NCBI RefSeq assembly: GCF_000429665.1
Contig: NZ_AUCH01000002.1
Coordinates: 292,554 to 356,553 of the forward strand
Direction of reading: 5' to 3'
DNA: 64,000 nucleotides
Source of the DNA: Azovibrio restrictus DSM 23866
GTDB taxonomy: Bacteria > Pseudomonadota > Gammaproteobacteria > Burkholderiales > Rhodocyclaceae
Every line of letters begins with the position of its first letter. Within the stretch, counting starts at the first letter, position 1. The notes below the pieces were generated by a model. That model was not told the DNA's origin. It searched no databases and saw nothing but the letters and a program-made list of their open reading frames with translations. A program made the translations under genes and the position numbers. This document shows positions 56,679-64,000 of the stretch, in pieces.

Positions 56679-58708
56679 TGAACATGGAAATGCAGAAACT
56701 TTACTTGCTCGTGGCCCTGGCCCCCCTGTTCGGGGCGGCGGTGGCCGGTCTGTTGTGCCGGGTGATTCCGCGCTGGCTGGGCCATACGGTGACCATTGCC
56801 GGGGTGGCGGTGTCCTTCATTGGTTCCGTGCTGGTGTTCCAGGACGTGATGGCCGGCAACACCTTCAATGGTCCCGTCTATACCTGGATGACCACCGGCG
56901 ACTACAGCTTCCATGTGGGCTTCCTGATCGATTCGCTCACCGCCACCATGATGCTGGTGGTGACTTTCGTGTCCCTGATGGTGCACATCTACACCATTGG
57001 CTACATGCATGAGGATCCCGGTTATAACCGTTTCTTCAGCTACATCTCGTTGTTCACCTTCTCCATGCTGATGCTGGTGATGAGCAACAACTTCATGCAG
57101 CTCTTCTTCGGCTGGGAAGCCGTGGGCCTGGTGTCCTACCTGCTGATCGGTTTCTGGTACACCCGTCCCACCGCCATCTTCGCCAACATGAAGGCCTTCC
57201 TGGTGAACCGGGTCGGTGACTTCGGCTTCATCCTGGGTATCGGCCTGGTGCTGGCTCACTTCGGCTCCCTGGATTACGCCACCGTGTTTGCCAAGGCGCC
57301 GGAATTCGCCAACACCACCATCAATATCTGGGGTGCGGCCGACTGGTCCCTGATGACCGTGGTCTGTATCTGCCTGTTCATCGGCGCCATGGGTAAGTCT
57401 GCCCAGGTTCCCCTGCATGTGTGGCTGCCTGACTCCATGGAAGGCCCGACCCCCATTTCCGCCCTGATTCACGCGGCAACCATGGTGACGGCCGGTATCT
57501 TCATGGTGTCCCGCATGTCGCCCCTGTTCGAGATGTCCACCACAGCCCTGTCCTTCGTGCTGGTGATCGGTGCCATCACTGCCTTGTTCATGGGGTTCCT
57601 GGGTATCATCCAGAACGACATCAAGCGGGTGGTGGCTTATTCCACTCTTTCCCAGCTGGGGTACATGACCGTGGCCCTGGGCGCTTCCGCCTACTCCGTG
57701 GCCGTGTTCCACCTGATGACCCACGCTTTCTTCAAGGCTCTGCTGTTCCTGGGCGCCGGTTCGGTGATCATCGGCATGCACCACGATCAGGACATGCGCA
57801 ACATGGGCGGCCTCCGGAAATACATGCCCATCACCTGGATCACCAGCCTGCTGGGTTCCCTGGCCTTGATCGGCACGCCCTTCTTCGCCGGCTTCTACTC
57901 CAAGGATTCCATCATCGAAGCGGTGGCTGCCTCCCATATCCCGGGTGCCGGCTTTGCCTACTTCGCCGTGCTGGCCGGGGTCTTCGTGACGGCCTTCTAC
58001 TCCTTCCGCATGTATTTCCTGGTGTTCCACGGGGAAGAGCGGTTCGGCAAGGCTCATCACGACGAGCATACGGGTGACCACGACGACGAGGAGGTGTCTC
58101 ATGACCATCATCACGGTCTGGCCCCCGGGCAGAAGCCCCATGAGAGTCCCTGGGTGGTGACCCTGCCCCTGGTGCTGCTGGCCATTCCTTCCGTTCTGAT
58201 CGGTTATGTGGCGATCGAGCCCCTGCTGTACGGCGGTTACTTCGAGGGCGTCATCCATATCGATAAGGTGGCCCATCCGGTCATGGAGGAACTGGCTCAC
58301 GAATTCCACGGCCCCCTGGCCATGGTGGCCCATGCCTTCAGGACGGCGCCGTTCTGGCTGGCCTTGTCCGGCGTGGTGGTGGCCTGGTTCTTCTACATGA
58401 AGCGCCCTGACATTCCGGCTGCGATCCAGCGTCGTTTCTCCGGCCTCAATGCCATCCTGGAAAACAAGTATTTCTTCGACAAGATCAACGAAACCGTCTT
58501 TGCCGGTGGCGCACGTCTCCTGGGACGTGGCCTGTGGCGGGGAGGGGACGTGGCGGTCATCGACGGTTTCATCGTCAATGGCTCTGCCAAGGTGGTTGGC
58601 TGGATGGCGGCAGTGGTCCGTTACTTCCAGACCGGCTATGTCTATCACTACGCTTTCACCATGATCATCGGCCTGTTGCTGCTGCTGACCCTTTGGGTTC
58701 GCGTCTAA
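56678..58708 (+). CDS. nuoL: NADH-quinone oxidoreductase subunit L
   Basis: Distal proton-pumping antiporter-like subunit, 676 residues, about 16 transmembrane segments including the long lateral helix at the C-terminus. Key segments FFGWEAVGLVSYLLIGFW and KSAQVPLHVWLPDSMEGPTP with the pump Lys, plus THAFFKALLFLGAGSVI. A His/Asp-rich loop (HHDEHTGDHDDEEVSHDHHH region, about residues 462-482) is longer and more His-rich than usual. Confidence 0.97.
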   Translation: MNMEMQKLYLLVALAPLFGAAVAGLLCRVIPRWLGHTVTIAGVAVSFIGSVLVFQDVMAGNTFNGPVYTWMTTGDYSFHVGFLIDSLTATMMLVVTFVSLMVHIYTIGYMHEDPGYNRFFSYISLFTFSMLMLVMSNNFMQLFFGWEAVGLVSYLLIGFWYTRPTAIFANMKAFLVNRVGDFGFILGIGLVLAHFGSLDYATVFAKAPEFANTTINIWGAADWSLMTVVCICLFIGAMGKSAQVPLHVWLPDSMEGPTPISALIHAATMVTAGIFMVSRMSPLFEMSTTALSFVLVIGAITALFMGFLGIIQNDIKRVVAYSTLSQLGYMTVALGASAYSVAVFHLMTHAFFKALLFLGAGSVIIGMHHDQDMRNMGGLRKYMPITWITSLLGSLALIGTPFFAGFYSKDSIIEAVAASHIPGAGFAYFAVLAGVFVTAFYSFRMYFLVFHGEERFGKAHHDEHTGDHDDEEVSHDHHHGLAPGQKPHESPWVVTLPLVLLAIPSVLIGYVAIEPLLYGGYFEGVIHIDKVAHPVMEELAHEFHGPLAMVAHAFRTAPFWLALSGVVVAWFFYMKRPDIPAAIQRRFSGLNAILENKYFFDKINETVFAGGARLLGRGLWRGGDVAVIDGFIVNGSAKVVGWMAAVVRYFQTGYVYHYAFTMIIGLLLLLTLWVRV

Positions 58709-58729
58709 GGTAGAACGGCAAGGAAAAAC

Positions 58730-60211
58730 ATGTCTTATCCCCTGCTTTCTCTCGCAATCTGGATTCCGATCTTTGCTGGCCTCCTCGTGCTGGCAACCGG
58801 TTCCGACCGCAACGCTCCCATGGCGCGCGTCATCGCCCTGTGTGGCGCGATTCTCGGCCTCCTGGTGACTTTCCCGCTCTACAGCGGCTTTGACAGCAGC
58901 ACCAGTGCCATGCAGTTCGTGGAACTGGTGCCCTGGATTCCCCGCTTCAACATCAACTACCACCTGGGCGTGGATGGCATTTCCATGCTGTTCGTGATCC
59001 TCAACAGCTTCATCACCGTGATGGTGGTGCTGGCTGGCTGGCAGGTGGTGGAGAACAAGGTGGCCCAGTACAACGCGGCCTTCCTGATCATGTCCGGCCT
59101 CATGAACGGCATCTTCTCAGCTCTCGACGGGATGCTCTTCTATGTGTTCTTCGAGGCTTCCCTGATCCCCCTGTACCTGATCATCGGTGTCTGGGGCGGA
59201 CCGAACCGGGTCTATGCGGCCATCAAGTTCTTCCTCTACACCTTGCTGGGTTCCCTGTTGTTCCTGGTGGCCCTGCTGTACCTGTTCATCCAGTCCGGTG
59301 GCTCCTTCTCCATCCTGGACTGGCACCAGCTGCCGATCGCCATGGGGGCCCAGATCTGGATCTTCCTGGCCTTCCTGATCGCTTTCGCGGTCAAGGTGCC
59401 CATGTTCCCGGTGCATACCTGGCTACCTGACGCCCACGTGGAAGCACCCACCGGCGGTTCCGTGGTGCTGGCGGCCATCGGTCTGAAGCTGGGGGCCTAC
59501 GGCTTCCTGCGCTTCTCCCTGCCCATCGCCCCGGACGCTTCCCAGGAGCTGGCCGGCCTGGTCATCGCCCTGTCCCTGATCGCGGTGGTCTATATCGGTT
59601 TCGTGGCCCTGGTCCAGGCCGACATGAAGAAACTGGTGGCCTACTCCTCCATTTCCCACATGGGCTTCGTCACCCTGGGCTTCTTCATGTTCAGTGCCAT
59701 GGGGATCGAAGGGGCCCTGGTGCAGATGATTTCCCACGGTTTCGTGTCCGGCGCCATGTTCCTCTGTATCGGCGTACTCTACGACCGCATGCACAGCCGC
59801 CAGATCGCCGATTACGGCGGTGTGGTCAATACCATGCCCAAGTTCGCCGCGTTCTTCATGCTGTTTGCCATGGCCAATGCAGGCCTGCCCGCCACCTCCG
59901 GTTTCGTGGGTGAGTTCATGGTGATCCTGGCTGCGGTCAAGTTCAACTTCTGGATCGCCTTTGCTGCCGCTTCCACCATGATCGTCGGCGCCGCCTATAC
60001 CCTCTGGATGTACAAGCGGGTGATTTTCGGCGACGTGGCCAATGACCATGTGCGGGAACTGAACGACATCAATGGCCGGGAGTTCCTGATTCTTGCCCTG
60101 CTGGCGCTTTGTGTGCTTGGCATGGGTCTTTATCCGCAACCGTTTACGGAGGTGATGCATGCATCGGTCAATGACCTCCTCCGTCACGTTGCCATCACCA
60201 AGATTCAATAA
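58730..60211 (+). CDS. nuoM: NADH-quinone oxidoreductase subunit M
   Basis: Antiporter-like proton-pumping subunit, 493 residues, 14 transmembrane segments. FYVFFEASLIPLYLIIGVWGG and KVPMFPVHTWLPDAHVEAPT contain the conserved Glu and Lys. Twenty-one bases after nuoL. Confidence 0.98.
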   Translation: MSYPLLSLAIWIPIFAGLLVLATGSDRNAPMARVIALCGAILGLLVTFPLYSGFDSSTSAMQFVELVPWIPRFNINYHLGVDGISMLFVILNSFITVMVVLAGWQVVENKVAQYNAAFLIMSGLMNGIFSALDGMLFYVFFEASLIPLYLIIGVWGGPNRVYAAIKFFLYTLLGSLLFLVALLYLFIQSGGSFSILDWHQLPIAMGAQIWIFLAFLIAFAVKVPMFPVHTWLPDAHVEAPTGGSVVLAAIGLKLGAYGFLRFSLPIAPDASQELAGLVIALSLIAVVYIGFVALVQADMKKLVAYSSISHMGFVTLGFFMFSAMGIEGALVQMISHGFVSGAMFLCIGVLYDRMHSRQIADYGGVVNTMPKFAAFFMLFAMANAGLPATSGFVGEFMVILAAVKFNFWIAFAAASTMIVGAAYTLWMYKRVIFGDVANDHVRELNDINGREFLILALLALCVLGMGLYPQPFTEVMHASVNDLLRHVAITKIQ

Positions 60212-60223
60212 TCGGTAGCCGAC

Positions 60224-61705
60224 ATGTTCAACGATTTTGTCGCCCCCAGCCTGTACCCCGCAGCGCCGGAAATCTTCCTGCTCTTCATGGCATGCGTGAT
60301 CCTGCTCGTGGATCTCGGAGTCAAGAGTCCCCGGCGTACCCTGACATTCGTGCTCACCCAGCTGACCCTGCTGGGCTGTGCGGCCATTACCCTGCTGACC
60401 AGCAATACCGAGGTGGTCTACACCTTCAGCGGTATGTTCGTCGATGACATGATGGCCGACCTGCTGAAGCTCCTGGTCTATGGCGCCGTGATGCTGGCCC
60501 TGTTCTACTCCCGCGAGTATATCCAGGACCGCCAGGCCATCCCCAAGGGCGAATACTTCGTCCTGGCCCTGCTGGCGACGCTGGGCATGCTGGTGATGAT
60601 CTCGGCCAATCACTTCCTGACCCTGTACCTGGGCCTGGAAATGATGTCCCTGTCCCTGTATGCCATGGTGGCCCTCAACCGGGAGAGCGCCATCTCCACC
60701 GAGGCCGCCATGAAGTACTTCATCCTCGGCGCCCTGGCTTCCGGTCTGCTGCTGTACGGCATGTCCATGATCTATGGTGCCACGGGCTCCCTGGAGATCA
60801 CCGAAGTGGGTGAGCGTCTTTACACCTACTCGGTGGACAAGAGCGTACTGGTGTTCGGCATCGTGTTCCTGGTGGCGGGTCTGGCTTTCAAGCTTGGGGT
60901 CGTGCCCTTCCACATGTGGGTTCCCGATGTGTACCACGGCGCTCCCACTTCCGTGACCCTGTTCATCGCCGCCGCCCCCAAGCTGGCTGCCTTTGCCATC
61001 GTGATGCGGCTTCTGGTGAGCGGTCTGATCACCCAGGCTGCCGACTGGCAGGGCATGCTGATCGTGCTGTCCGTACTGTCCATGGGTATCGGTAATCTGG
61101 TGGCCATCGCCCAGACCAACATCAAGCGCATGCTGGCCTATTCCGCCATTTCCCACATGGGCTTCATGCTCCTGGGTATCGTCACCGGCGTGGTGGGCGG
61201 TGATGCCCGCTTTGCCCTGAATGCCTACAGCTCTGCCATGTTCTACGTGGTGACCTATGTGCTCACCACCCTGGCGGGTTTCGGCCTGATCATGATGCTG
61301 ACCCGGGCTGGCTTCGAATCCGACGAACTGGATGACTTCAAGGGCTTGAACAAGCGCAGCCCCTGGTTTGCCGCAATGATGATGTTCGTCATGCTGTCCA
61401 TGGCCGGCATTCCCTTCTTTGTGGGGTTCTTTGCCAAATTCTCCGTGCTGCAGGCGGTGGTGGCTGCCGGCTACTACTGGCTGGCCGTGGCCGCGGTGCT
61501 GTTCTCCCTGGTGGGGGCTTTCTACTACCTGCGCGTGGTCAAACTCATGTACTTCGATGAACCCAAGATTCAGGAGCCCATCGAAGGTCCTCTGTTCATC
61601 AAGGTGCTGGTTTCCGCCAACGGCTTGGCGGTGGCGGCTCTTGGCTTGTTCCCCCAGTTCCTCATGTCCTTGTGTGCCTACGCCTTGATGCGTTCCCTGA
61701 CCTGA
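60224..61705 (+). CDS. nuoN: NADH-quinone oxidoreductase subunit N
   Basis: Third antiporter-like subunit, 493 residues, 14 transmembrane segments. LGLEMMSLSLYAMVAL and KLGVVPFHMWVPDVYHGAPT carry the conserved residues. Last gene of the operon, followed by a strong terminator. Confidence 0.98.
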   Translation: MFNDFVAPSLYPAAPEIFLLFMACVILLVDLGVKSPRRTLTFVLTQLTLLGCAAITLLTSNTEVVYTFSGMFVDDMMADLLKLLVYGAVMLALFYSREYIQDRQAIPKGEYFVLALLATLGMLVMISANHFLTLYLGLEMMSLSLYAMVALNRESAISTEAAMKYFILGALASGLLLYGMSMIYGATGSLEITEVGERLYTYSVDKSVLVFGIVFLVAGLAFKLGVVPFHMWVPDVYHGAPTSVTLFIAAAPKLAAFAIVMRLLVSGLITQAADWQGMLIVLSVLSMGIGNLVAIAQTNIKRMLAYSAISHMGFMLLGIVTGVVGGDARFALNAYSSAMFYVVTYVLTTLAGFGLIMMLTRAGFESDELDDFKGLNKRSPWFAAMMMFVMLSMAGIPFFVGFFAKFSVLQAVVAAGYYWLAVAAVLFSLVGAFYYLRVVKLMYFDEPKIQEPIEGPLFIKVLVSANGLAVAALGLFPQFLMSLCAYALMRSLT

Positions 61706-61722
61706 GCCGGCTGTAATTAAAC

Positions 61723-61748
61723 AACGCCCCGCAACGCGGGGCGTTTTC
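61723..61748 (+). terminator. Intrinsic terminator of the nuo operon
   Basis: AACGCCCCGC-AAC-GCGGGGCGTT, a perfect 10-bp stem followed by TTC, 17 bases after the nuoN stop. Confidence 0.85.
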
Positions 61749-61763
61749 ATTTGAGGAGTCACC

Positions 61764-62330
61764 ATGTCTATCTCCATTGATCCGCCACTTGATGCCCTGC
61801 ATGAAGCCCAGCTGGATTCGCAGGTGGTATTTCAGGGGCGTCTGCTGGAAGTCCGCAAGGACAGGGTCCGTCTACCTGATGGTGCGGAGTCCGCCCGGGA
61901 GTACATCGTGCATCCTGGTGCGGTGGTGATCGTCCCGGTGCTGGACGATGGCACCCTGTTGTTCGAGCGGCAGTTCCGTTATCCCCTGGGGCGCAGCTTT
62001 CTGGAGCTTCCTGCAGGCAAGATAGATCCCGGTGAATCCATTGAAACCACGGCCACCCGGGAATTACTCGAGGAAACCGGGCATGAGGCCGGGGAGTGGC
62101 GGCATCTGGGTACCCTGCATCCCTGTATCGGGTACTCCAATGAGCGCATAGAAGTCTTCCTGGCGCGCAAACTGCGGCGGGTTTCGGCTCCCAGACTCGA
62201 TGAGGGGGAGTTCCTGGAAATCTTTACCCTGTCCCCCGAAGCCTGTCGTCAGGGGATACGGCAGGGGGATATCACTGATGCTAAGACCATCACCGCCCTG
62301 TACATGGCTGAATTGCATCAGGGCATCTGA
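61764..62330 (+). CDS. NUDIX hydrolase, ADP-ribose pyrophosphatase-like
   Basis: Cleaves nucleoside diphosphate sugars, probably ADP-ribose, to AMP and a sugar phosphate. 188 residues with an intact NUDIX box: GKIDPGESIETTATRELLEETGHEAG read as G-x5-E-x7-REL-x-EE-x-G. The N-terminal beta domain and GAVVIVPVLDDGTLLFERQFRYPLG are typical of the NudF/ADPRase group. GAGGAG-like SD upstream. Often found next to nuoN in betaproteobacteria. Confidence 0.9.
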   Translation: MSISIDPPLDALHEAQLDSQVVFQGRLLEVRKDRVRLPDGAESAREYIVHPGAVVIVPVLDDGTLLFERQFRYPLGRSFLELPAGKIDPGESIETTATRELLEETGHEAGEWRHLGTLHPCIGYSNERIEVFLARKLRRVSAPRLDEGEFLEIFTLSPEACRQGIRQGDITDAKTITALYMAELHQGI

Positions 62331-62333
62331 AAC

Positions 62334-63506
62334 TCAACCGTCGGTGACCACCAGGTTGCGCCCCCGCTTCTTGGCTTGATACATGCGGCTGTCGGCTACC
62401 AGAATCAGGGCGTGGCAATCGGGGGTGTTGTCCTGGAGCCGTTCCGCCACCCCGATGCTGGCGGTCAGGTCCTCTCCATCGGGGCGCAGGCCTAGGCCGG
62501 CCTGGCGCAGCCGGGCGAGGGCAATGTCAGCCTGACGGATGTCCGTATTGGGCATGATCACGAGAAACTCCTCCCCGCCCCAGCGGACCAGGATATCCCC
62601 GCTCCGGAGCATGCGGCTGATGGCGGCGGCGGCCTGCTTCAGCATCTGGTCCCCGGCTTCGTGGCCGAAGCGGTCGTTGATGGATTTGAAGTGGTCGAGA
62701 TCCAGAAAGGCCAGGGACAGGGGGGTGCTGCTGCGGGCTGCAATGCTGAATTGAAGCATGAGCAGTTCCTCCCCGCTGCGGCGGGCAAAACTGCCGGTCA
62801 AGGGATCCCGCACGGCCTGGCGCACCAGGGCAACCATGAAAGCCAGCTGGCTCATGCCGGCCAATGTGGACACGCCGGTCAGGAGCGCCAGCAGCCAGAA
62901 CGCACCCGCAAAGGAGGGCCAGTCCAGGGTGGTCCAGTTCAAGGCACCGGATAGCCCCTGGGCAATCAGTATGGGACTGGCGAGAATCAGGTTCTCCGCC
63001 ACACTCAAGGGAAAGATGGAGAGCCCGGCCAGCAGGACAAAAGGCAAGAAGGCATAGCCGGCGGCCATGGCCGCTGAAAGGCCGGTCAGGTCAAAGGTGG
63101 CGAGCACCTGGTGTGATGCAAGATAAAACGCCGTGGGGATCAGGAAGAGTATGCCCAGGGCCCGATAGGCATCCGGGAGGCTGCCGTCGGGTTTGTACAG
63201 GCTGACCAGGGCGAAAAAGGCGAAACAGGCCAGGAGCCGTAGCACGGCCAGGGACAGCCATAGGTTAAGGGGAAATACCACGTAGTCCACCAAGCTCCAC
63301 AGGGGGGTCAGCACCGCGAACAGGAACGCAATGAAGCGGGTACGGTTCACGATCATGGTGGCCCGCCGGGATGTCAGCAGGGGTTGGTGCCTGAGGGGAC
63401 TCAACAGCCAGGGGAATTCCTCTGGCCTGAGCTCATTGGCCATCAGGGCGGGAATGCGACGCCAGCCGGTGGAACCATGTTTGGTGTCGTGGGGTTTTAA
63501 AGGCAT
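62334..63506 (-). CDS. Membrane-bound diguanylate cyclase (GGDEF)
   Basis: Makes cyclic di-GMP from two GTP. Up to 390 residues. The N-terminal half has about six transmembrane helices (about residues 52-235) with no recognised sensor motif, followed by a GGDEF domain (about 235-390). The active site is GGEEF, and RSGD lies five residues before it, matching the RxxD inhibitory I-site, so product feedback is likely. DFDHFK-type metal-binding segment appears as DLDHFKSINDRFGH. Start codon uncertain: 63506, 63443 and 63356 are all in-frame ATGs without strong SDs. Convergent with the NUDIX gene, 3 bases apart. Confidence 0.9.
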   Translation of the reverse strand: MPLKPHDTKHGSTGWRRIPALMANELRPEEFPWLLSPLRHQPLLTSRRATMIVNRTRFIAFLFAVLTPLWSLVDYVVFPLNLWLSLAVLRLLACFAFFALVSLYKPDGSLPDAYRALGILFLIPTAFYLASHQVLATFDLTGLSAAMAAGYAFLPFVLLAGLSIFPLSVAENLILASPILIAQGLSGALNWTTLDWPSFAGAFWLLALLTGVSTLAGMSQLAFMVALVRQAVRDPLTGSFARRSGEELLMLQFSIAARSSTPLSLAFLDLDHFKSINDRFGHEAGDQMLKQAAAAISRMLRSGDILVRWGGEEFLVIMPNTDIRQADIALARLRQAGLGLRPDGEDLTASIGVAERLQDNTPDCHALILVADSRMYQAKKRGRNLVVTDG

Positions 63507-63663
63507 CAGGTGATTTGTTCCGTGCAGGACTCTGCCGCTGGAAAGGCTCCAGCTTCAGCCATTAGCCTAGAGAATACAGCACTTTGCCGGAGCCCTTGCG
63601 ATCAAGAGCAGCGCCCATCTTCGGATATCAAGAAGAGGGGCACCAGAAAGTTGCGAGAAGTAG
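63507..63663. other. Intergenic region between the GGDEF gene and the rRNA promoters
   Basis: No credible gene. Short open frames here have no family features. It should hold the promoter for the leftward GGDEF gene, but no hexamer pair is convincing. Confidence 0.5.
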
Positions 63664-63691
63664 TTGACAGTGGATTTAGATGCTGTAGAAT
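63664..63691 (+). promoter_or_regulatory. Ribosomal RNA operon promoter P1
   Basis: -35 TTGACA at 63664-63669, 16-base spacer, -10 TAGAAT at 63686-63691, followed by a GCGC discriminator typical of stringently controlled rRNA promoters. Confidence 0.85.
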
Positions 63692-63817
63692 GCGCAGCTC
63701 GTTGCCGCTGAGCGGTTCTGGAAAAAAGTGATTAATCAATGGGTTAGCGCTTTTTCTGGGGTGTTTGGAGGTGATTTTCTGGTTGTTGAGTGGTTTTGAA
63801 GAAATTTCAAAAAATGC
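63692..63817. other. Spacer between rRNA promoters P1 and P2
   Basis: 126 bases, no gene. Becomes A/T-rich near 63800-63815 (AGAAATTTCAAAAAA), which resembles an UP element directly upstream of P2. Confidence 0.55.
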
Positions 63818-63845
63818 TTGACAACAAGAAACGGTGCTGTAGAAT
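63818..63845 (+). promoter_or_regulatory. Ribosomal RNA operon promoter P2
   Basis: -35 TTGACA at 63818-63823, 16-base spacer, -10 TAGAAT at 63840-63845, GCGC discriminator. The 16 bases TGCTGTAGAATGCGCA are identical in P1 and P2. A transcript would start near 63852. Confidence 0.88.
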
Positions 63846-63884
63846 GCGCACCTTCGCTGAACGCGGTGCGGTAAGCGAAACAAA

Positions 63885-64000
63885 CGAAGCGAAGCGCTTC
63901 GATGATCTTTAAAAACTTGGACAATCGATAAGTGTGGGTGCTTTGAGGTGGGTCGAAAGACCTGTTTTAGAGCAAACACACAGTTAAGAAATTAACTGTC
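63885..64000 (+). promoter_or_regulatory. 16S rRNA leader with boxA-like antitermination site
   Basis: A short hairpin (CGAAGCG at 63885-63891, CGCTTCG at 63895-63901) is followed by GATCTTTAAAAAC at 63904-63916, matching the boxA element of proteobacterial rRNA leaders. The remaining bases run to the window edge. The 16S gene (AGAGTTTGATC...) is not reached, so the rRNA assignment rests on promoter and leader only. Confidence 0.75.

Noticed and set aside
56528..58963. 811-residue frame antisense to nuoL (and a similar 784-residue frame antisense to nuoN/nuoM)
   Set aside because: Composition is His/Gln/Gly-rich, which is what the reverse complement of membrane-protein codons produces; the sense-strand genes are certain.
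63602..63979. Minus-strand 125-residue frame over the rRNA promoter region
   Set aside because: It overlaps two clear promoters and a boxA leader, has no ribosome-binding site and no recognisable domain.

Overview
The window is a GC-rich chromosomal segment from a betaproteobacterium, most likely of the Rhodocyclales (Azospira/Dechloromonas-like). This rests on gene order: secG, tRNA-Leu, then nuoA-N with genes tightly packed; fur divergent from bamE-dapB; grpE-dnaK-dnaJ under sigma32-type promoters with hrcA beside nadK-recN; carAB-greA; and yhbY divergent from rlmE-ftsH-folP-glmM. It is almost all core genome. I see no insertion sequence, prophage, integron or CRISPR array. The most accessory-looking element is one small toxin-antitoxin pair.

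Layout. 1-4.6 kb: a truncated SLC13/RCK-type permease, RecQ helicase, and a DUF1778-GNAT toxin-antitoxin pair. 4.7-9 kb: a leftward envelope cluster (TPR protein, L,D-transpeptidase, periplasmic and cytoplasmic cyclophilins, LpxH). 9-11.7 kb: cysS converging on a branched-chain amino-acid-type binding protein. 11.8-16.9 kb: heat-shock operon grpE-dnaK-(secreted MORN-like protein)-dnaJ, with two sigma32-like promoters. 16.9-21.1 kb: a Ser/Thr kinase fused to a cyclic-nucleotide-binding domain, a chemoreceptor with a c-type haem motif, and an orphan EF-hand-like protein. 21.1-26.4 kb: trxC, hemH and hrcA leftward, nadK and recN rightward. 26.5-31.5 kb: a SprA-family protein, fur, bamE, dapB and a large hybrid histidine kinase. 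31.6-41.9 kb: carA, carB, greA, yhbY, rlmE, ftsH, folP, glmM. 42-45.8 kb: pstSCAB behind a Pho box, with no phoU next to it. 45.9-61.7 kb: tpiA, secG, tRNA-Leu(GAG) and the complete 14-gene complex I operon nuoA-N, closed by a strong terminator. 61.8-63.5 kb: a NUDIX ADP-sugar hydrolase and a convergent membrane diguanylate cyclase. 63.5-64 kb: the promoter and leader region of a ribosomal RNA operon. Two near-identical sigma70 promoters and a boxA are visible; the 16S gene itself must start just beyond the window.

How it fits together. The segment covers respiration (complex I), phosphate uptake (Pst), proteostasis (GrpE/DnaK/DnaJ, HrcA, FtsH, cyclophilins), envelope building (LpxH, LdtA-like enzyme, BamE, GlmM, DapB, SecG) and nucleotide and cofactor synthesis (CarAB, FolP, NadK, HemH). 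Signalling proteins are interspersed: a kinase-cNMP fusion, a haem chemoreceptor, a hybrid kinase and a GGDEF enzyme. No obviously novel multi-gene system is present. The items most worth following up are the kinase-cNMP fusion divergent from grpE, the secreted protein lodged between dnaK and dnaJ, the transpeptidase/TPR pair sharing a C-terminal domain, the haem chemoreceptor, and the toxin-antitoxin pair with its coupled TTG start.

All calls come from reading the sequence and remembered family knowledge. No database search was run.
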